A stretch of 64,000 nucleotides of DNA from Phytophthora colocasiae. Taxonomy: Eukaryota > Oomycota > Peronosporomycetes > Peronosporales > Peronosporaceae. The DNA is taken from contig JAGKQI010000105.1 in assembly GCA_018806915.1 (NCBI GenBank), positions 2,542,001-2,606,000 on the forward strand. Reading direction: 5' to 3'. Position numbers and translations under genes: made by a program. This document shows, one piece after another, positions 59,149-64,000 of the stretch. The notes beneath the pieces were generated by a model, which was given only the letters and a program-made list of their open reading frames with translations, was not told the DNA's origin and searched no databases. Numbering within the stretch: the stretch's first letter is position 1; the number at the start of each line of letters is the position of its first letter.

Positions 59149-59480
59149 CGTTGGCCTTCCAACTGGAGCATAGCGGCCCCCATGGCCATTTCGACCTCTC
59201 GGGTCCACAACAGGAGGTTCTCTCCTTCGTGTCCGTGAAAGGTCTTCACGCTGAGCGTGACGGGCTTAGCTCTCGGAGCGGGGGTAACCCCTTTTACATT
59301 CCGTTGAATGTGCTCGACGAGAGCGTTTTCGTACGAGGCATATGCCTCGAGGCGCGCGTTGACGGCCTCCGGCCCTTGGGACGCTAGGTGCGCCATACCT
59401 TCCGGGTCCAGCAAGGACGTAAGCTTGTTAAGCGTGTCCCACTGACTCGGAGTCAAGTGAGCGTATGCTTCTGGCTCCAT
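59145..59480 (-). pseudogene. Outer gypsy gag, N-terminal part
   Basis: ATG at 59480 ([17 protein letters not shown]), open to the array boundary with [20 protein letters not shown] and LQLEGQRV. This is the start of the Retrotrans_gag domain; the rest lies at 11358-11995. Interrupted by the array, otherwise open. Confidence 0.9.
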
Positions 59481-59513
59481 TCTCACAGAGAAACAGTCTT
59501 CAACTAAGGAGTT

Positions 59514-59535
59514 GGATTGACTACAAGTGCTACCA
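59514..59535 (-). other. Candidate primer binding site of the outer element
   Basis: On the minus strand TGGTAGCACTTGTAGTC starts two bases after the 5' LTR. TGGTAGCA fits the 3' end of an initiator-Met-like tRNA (TGCTACCA), but the following bases differ from the usual eukaryotic one, so the primer is uncertain. Confidence 0.5.
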
Positions 59536-59537
59536 GA

Positions 59538-59949
59538 TGCAGCGGGGCTGCGTAGGTGTGCACGGCACAGAGGAAGTTTAGTTGACTCGTAGAGTCCTTC
59601 TTGCAAGGCACTAGCCTTCGGTTCTATACAAGAACCAAGTAGTCCGCTAAATACGGGACTCCCACAATCAGTGTCCCTATAATAAAGGAACTAACACTAA
59701 TTATGTAAAATGCAAACTGCTTTTATTGACTTTATTGCCCTAATCCTAAATGTAACGGATTTAGTATCTAACATAATAAATCCTAGTCAAAATGTAATGT
59801 GTGGCTCTGAGCTAACTGCCAACAAATGGCTACATATGTGACGTGTGAGGAACACGATGTATCGTACACAGATATGTGACTTGTGTCTCCGGCCTATGTC
59901 TGCCACACTAATGTAGCCATAGCGCATAGCGCCGTGTAACCCCGTTACA
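59538..59949 (-). repeat. Outer element 5' LTR (412 bp)
   Basis: Direct repeat of 5053-5464, seven substitutions by my count. Followed on the plus strand by AGAGA. Confidence 0.93.
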
Positions 59950-59954
59950 AGAGA
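59950..59954. repeat. Target-site duplication AGAGA, right copy (outer gypsy element)
   Basis: Matches 5048-5052. Confidence 0.9.
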
Positions 59955-60880
59955 TGCCTTTTTTGTCAGCGTCTGAAATGACGAGTTCAAGACAGACTTC
60001 ACCAAGTTATTTACGTCATGAGCAAAGCAACGTATAAACACAACGCGGGGGTGACGAAGCGCTAGAATGCGCCGTGCACGGCCACACTGGCCAGCGTCGT
60101 CAGTGACATCAACGCCAATCTGCCATCCTTTCGCAGTGATGTCTTCCATGACGGATTCCATTTGTTCTCCGATCGCAATACCGTCATGCCTCGATCCAGT
60201 TGAAAATAAACCGAAATTTACAATAGTCCCGAATAAAGCAAGCATGCATCCCACGTCCGATAGAAGATTCAATCGTCCACCACTAAATTCAAGTCTGTTT
60301 TTGAGAGCGACGAACTGGTCTTCTTCGTCTGCACGGCTGTACTTATCCAAGATCCGATTCATATCTTTTCTCTTAGGAAGTGCTACAGCACATGCCTTGT
60401 TTAGAAATGTAAATAGGCGGATAGTGGATTTCTTCTCCACAAAGCGATCGGGCAAGTAGTTGTCCGCTTGGAACTGGATGAGGAGCCGCTCAAATTCTTC
60501 ATGCTTTTCGTCTGAAAAAACGTTGTAAAAGTAGTCACGGATGGAGCGCTGGCGTTTGTCGGTAGTTGTAGAGAAGGCATCTTCTGAAGGGTTTGATGTT
60601 ATATGTTTACGGGTAAACCCACTTAAAGCTCTCGGCGGAATTTGTGGTGGCCTTACTTCACCCCGTGCGAGAGCCTCTTTGTAGTACTTGCAAGTCTTCA
60701 GGTGATTCTTAAACGTCGTGGACGCGCAGCGATAACTTTAGGAACTGGCGGGTCGTCGGTTCTAGCTGGATCAGTGTACGCTGCAAGGCAGTGTTTACAC
60801 ACTAGCTGAGCTCTGTCGTTCTCTTTGGGTAGACCGGTGTCATCAAACTGCTGTCTCTCGTAGCTTGGAGCGCGCCCCAT
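59955..60880 (-). pseudogene. hAT-family transposase, 5' part, cut by the outer gypsy element
   Basis: Minus strand, ATG 60880 (MGRAPSYERQQFD). A BED-type zinc finger is split by a frame change near 60722: CKHCLAAY then LKTCKYYKEAL. Then RDYFYNVFSDEKHEEFERLL, LPDRFVEKKSTIRLF, and the start of the catalytic domain with VDVTDDAGQCGRARRIL and FIRCFAHDVNNLVKSVLNSS, the Asp/His-containing core of oomycete hAT transposases. The gene stops at the AGAGA duplication; the conserved C-terminal dimerisation region should continue left of 5048 but I do not find it there, so the gene was probably already truncated or eroded. Non-functional. Confidence 0.85.
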
Positions 60881-61313
60881 TATCAAGGTCAAGCCAAAGG
60901 AGTGCCACAGCCTGTAGTACAGGCACCCGCAACTCTGTCCAGGCAGGGGGGAATTGAGGCCTACAATCCAGAAGAGTTGTATACATGTAGTAGAATCCGG
61001 CACGACGTATAAATTGGGGCATTAATGTAGCCATTCGGCTTATTCTTTGGGCTGCGGCTTTATATTCGGCTTTATCGCTGTAGCCATTTCGGCTTTATTT
61101 TGCAAATCGACCTGGAGAGGTAGAATTGATAAAGCCGATCGAATCGCACACGCTCAACGAAGGGCTACTTACCGTGCAAGCACTATCGAGTATTTCAAGG
61201 CGTATGTGACCTACATGTAATCGAAGTGTGCAATGTTGGGCGTTCAAATATCCTCGGTATGTATTTGCAAAGTAACTGTGCATAGTTCTGCAAAGAGATG
61301 ACCGCCCACGACC
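60881..61313. other. Intergenic region with repeated CGGCTTTAT motif
   Basis: Between the hAT start and the GCN5 stop. CGGCTTTAT or a one-base variant occurs at 61036, 61055, 61067 and 61090, and its reverse complement ATAAAGCCG at 61129. hAT elements often have subterminal repeats bound by their transposase, so these may mark the hAT end. No gene seen otherwise; it also holds the GCN5 3' flank. Confidence 0.4.
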
Positions 61314-63290
61314 CTAGTTGTGATCTCTGATCTGGATACGCGTCTGAATGAACTCTCGGAGATCGATAGCAGCCCTAGGAAAAAAATGCATACACAAGGT
61401 TAGTAGACATCACCAGAAGAGTTGAGGGAAACACAGCGTACTTGTAGTAGTTGGTATCGGGCGTGTTGTACGTTGTACAATTGTCGCACATCCTTTCCAG
61501 GTCGGTCTTCAGCGCGCTCTTGGAGATGTAAACTCCGCTATCAATACGCTTACTGATGAGCTGAAGATCCACTGGGTCCTTAATGTGCTCAAGGTAGTCT
61601 ACCACAACAGTAGTATCCACAGGTTCGTGGAACGGCCACGCGCTTCGGTGGTTTGACACCGCCTTAAGTAACTGAGAAAGCTGCGACTTCAGGCTGCCTT
61701 GGTCGCGAGTTCTACACAACAACAACAATTAGTCTCACAGTACGATAACGCTGGTGTGCAGATGTACGCACCCGATGCGATTATTACGAATTGTTGCCTG
61801 CGACCATCCAGCTTCCTCTGTAATCACGATGCAACACCCATTAGAATCCTTTAACAAATCAAAAAATCAATACAAGAGTACGTACTGACTCCAGGAACCA
61901 TGTAAATGTCCATCAGCCTACCCTCCGCATATTGCGTCAGGCCTGGATATACCACCTTCGCTCGAGAGCGCTCCTGGATCTTGTCTTGGATTACCTGTAC
62001 AGGAATCATGAAGGCATTAGTCTAATTCTTCAGCATGAACCTTTAGATCCTGAAGTCAACCTTTCGCTGTCTGTGAATCATCGACGTGATCCTTAAATAG
62101 TTGATCTGGGTGTGGATTGTGCACTCCATCAGAGTTCCGCCATCGTAGTCCTTAATGTAGCCGTACCAGTTAGGCCGAGCCATCGACACACTCTTGGTAA
62201 ATCCCTGCTTCTTGAAGTAGCCAATGGCGTAGTTGTCGGCGTACGTAAGGAAATGCGTGATGTTCTTGGTCTTGACATACTCTTTCAGGTGATTCATTAA
62301 CCGCGTACCGTACCCTTTAACCTGGTCGGAGGCGTTGATAGCACAGAACGCAATCTCTGCGAACTGGTTCTTCTCGAACGGCCTGTAGCAGATACCACCA
62401 ATCACGTGAGTGTCATTCTTTAGAAGCAGCATTGACCGGTGGTTCTTGTCAAAAACCAGCCGCACAATGTACTCTTTCGGCATTTTCGGGAGTTGCTTGG
62501 CGAAGATATTCTTCAGCGTAGTGAGCTGGATCATATGCTCGTCCGAGCCATCGTTTGAGATTACATCAAATTTCAGTCGACCGCTGTCTTCCTCAAGCTT
62601 TGCCATATCATCACGGGACAGCATTACAGACGGAGAAACGGCTTCTGTCTCAGTAGCAGTTGCCTTTGCCTCTTCCTCCGGGGTTTTCGGGTCCACTTTC
62701 TGCTTCTTAGCAGCAGGTTCCTCTGACACATCCACTTCATCGTTAGACAACTCGGGTATCGACACCTGATCCTTGCGCTTAGGACTGGACTCTTTCGCAT
62801 CAGCTTTCTTCGAGTCGTTCGGCGTACTGATATCAGCAACAGATTTCTCAGCAACAACCTCTTCACCAGGAGCCACATTGCTCTCACTCTTTGATTTTTG
62901 TGCTGTCTCATCGGCCTCTTTCATCTCTACATCACCATTCTCGACCATTTTCTCGGCTGATGGCGCGTTATCAGTGTCATCAGTCTTCTCCACAGCGTCC
63001 ACACCGTCTGCTTCCTCATCGTTGTCCTCCGTCTTCTCTTCAACTTCCATCTCGATATCCTGGGACGCTTCCTTGCTGTCTGCCACGTCCTGTGCCTCGT
63101 TCATGTCCATGTCTGGCTGCTCCTTGGTTTCTGAAGTCTCCTTAGTCTCCTTCACGTCGATGTTCTCGGTGCCTCGCGAGGTCTTCATCGATTCCTCCGT
63201 GCTTTGACTCGATGGCTGGCTAGCGTCGACTACTTCGTCTGCAGGCACAGTAGCAGGCTGCGTTTCTTTATCTGTGGCCTCCATCGTCAT
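61314..63290 (-). CDS. GCN5: GCN5-type histone acetyltransferase with bromodomain (5 exons, 571 aa)
   Basis: Minus strand, exons 63290-62061, 61994-61886, 61817-61772, 61711-61442, 61374-61314; introns of 66, 68, 60 and 67 nt, all GT-AG, phases consistent. First ATG 63290, with a second at 63284. Residues 1 to about 230 are acidic, Glu/Asp/Lys/Ser-rich and probably disordered, with a basic AAKKQKVDP. About 235-400 is the GNAT domain of Gcn5: [19 protein letters not shown], catalytic Glu in [10 protein letters not shown], acetyl-CoA loop [43 protein letters not shown]. About 470-565 is a bromodomain ([25 protein letters not shown] with the acetyl-lysine Asn). It acetylates histone H3 in SAGA-like nuclear complexes. 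No lesion seen; the only intact host gene here, about 430 bp from the hAT remnant. Confidence 0.95.
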
Positions 63291-64000
63291 TTGCTCCGAG
63301 CAGTGGCGCGCGGGAGGGTCAATCAACGAATGTACCGTATTTGTGGTACGTTTCTTACATTTTGACCTTAATATGTATAAGTCGTTTTAGGCATCCACAA
63401 TCTCATATATACATACCTACGGCTACCGTCTTCCCCCGCACACTGCGACTATGCGCTATGTCCAAAATCGGGAATTCACACACAAATGTTCGAATAGAGC
63501 ACATAGCAGAATAGAACGCCTACTTCCTTGTTAGCAATAGTGCGTGCTTTGAAATTAGCCCTTAAACCACAGACGGAAGGGATGGTTGGCCAACAAAGCT
63601 CGACATCAATCTCTCTTTGTTCGCATTTCAAGCACCATAGGCAAAAGCAAACGTCGAAACTACACTATCATAGGAGGGGCGGGCCTACACCACCACAGCA
63701 AAGTGAACCCTGAATCTCGCCCGACAAACATTGCATTTTTGTTCGTTGTATAACGCCTAGGCGTTTAAACCGAATATTTGCTTAACATAGTAATCTCTAC
63801 ATCCGCTGCAACTGTGATATTTTTTCAGATTTTACATACAGAGTTGTGATATGAAACTATCACACTTGACTGAAGTGCGCTGCAATATGGATTTAGCAAA
63901 CTTGGATTGAGTATAGTCTCGTAAAAGCTGGTAGATTTACGTCAAGTGATAGTCGACAATCACAGTGGCGGCGACCTTTGGCTGAGAAGTTTTATTCACA
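63291..64000. other. Upstream region of GCN5, no gene seen
   Basis: AT-richer sequence without a convincing ORF; the longest frame is 61 codons at 63528-63713 on the plus strand with no recognisable motif. TTATATGAG-like and TATATATG-like stretches near 63404-63416 could hold the GCN5 promoter, but nothing definite such as an oomycete initiator could be fixed. Confidence 0.4.

Larger units (their letters stand above)
5053..59949 (-). mobile_element. Outer Ty3/gypsy chromodomain element, interrupted by the inner array
   Basis: Minus-strand LTR retrotransposon: 412-bp LTRs at both ends, TG...CA termini, 5-bp duplication AGAGA, polypurine tract next to its 3' LTR, candidate primer site next to its 5' LTR, and gag, protease, RT, RNase H, integrase and chromodomain in Ty3/gypsy order. 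Without the 47-kb insertion it would be about 7.7 kb. The two LTRs differ at seven positions by my count, so it inserted well before the inner array, whose LTRs are closer to each other. It sits in a hAT transposase gene. Pol has several frameshifts and a deletion in RNase H, so it is inactive. A plus-strand ORF lies between its chromodomain and its 3' LTR. Confidence 0.93.

Overview
The window looks like a transposon-dense intergenic region of an oomycete genome (Peronosporales, Phytophthora-like). Four things point there: a five-exon GCN5-type acetyltransferase gene with 60-68 nt introns; a Crypton-type tyrosine recombinase, a BED/hAT transposase and a possible MULE fragment of the kind common in these genomes; Ty3/gypsy elements with chromodomains; and a polymerase with an extra archaeal-type RNase H. 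Only one ordinary host gene is evident (GCN5, 61314-63290, minus strand). Nearly everything else is mobile DNA in different stages of decay.

Layout. 1-660: probable MULE transposase fragment. 841-3759: a dead Crypton recombinase (minus strand) lying between two inverted copies of part of a RING-finger gene. 3760-5047: nothing recognised. 5053-59949: a Ty3/gypsy chromovirus-type element on the minus strand (outer element) with 412-bp LTRs and a 5-bp target duplication AGAGA, inserted into a hAT transposase gene whose 5' part survives at 59955-60880. 61314-63290: GCN5. 63291-64000: upstream sequence of GCN5, no gene seen.

The outer element is split in its gag gene by a 47,149-bp insertion (11996-59144): a tandem array of a second, much larger Ty3/gypsy element with four LTRs (1511-1515 bp) and three internal regions (about 13.7 kb each) in the order LTR-int-LTR-int-LTR-int-LTR. 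Only the outer edges carry a target duplication (CACG), and removing the array plus one CACG restores the outer gag reading frame, so this was one integration followed by tandem amplification. Each internal region has a 29-nt tRNA-complementary primer site, an extra ORF1 upstream of gag, gag with zinc knuckles, a pol with protease, RT, a degenerate RNase H, a second intact-looking RNase H, integrase and chromodomain, and then a roughly 1,010-1,030-codon ORF on the opposite strand. No copy is fully open: private single-base indels break all three, and some lesions are shared by all.

The most interesting feature is that both unrelated gypsy families in this window carry a long antisense ORF between the chromodomain and the 3' LTR. 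In the outer element part of it lies opposite pol, so both strands appear to have been coding. Together with ORF1 and the doubled RNase H, the inner element resembles plant Ogre/Tat and Grande elements in architecture.
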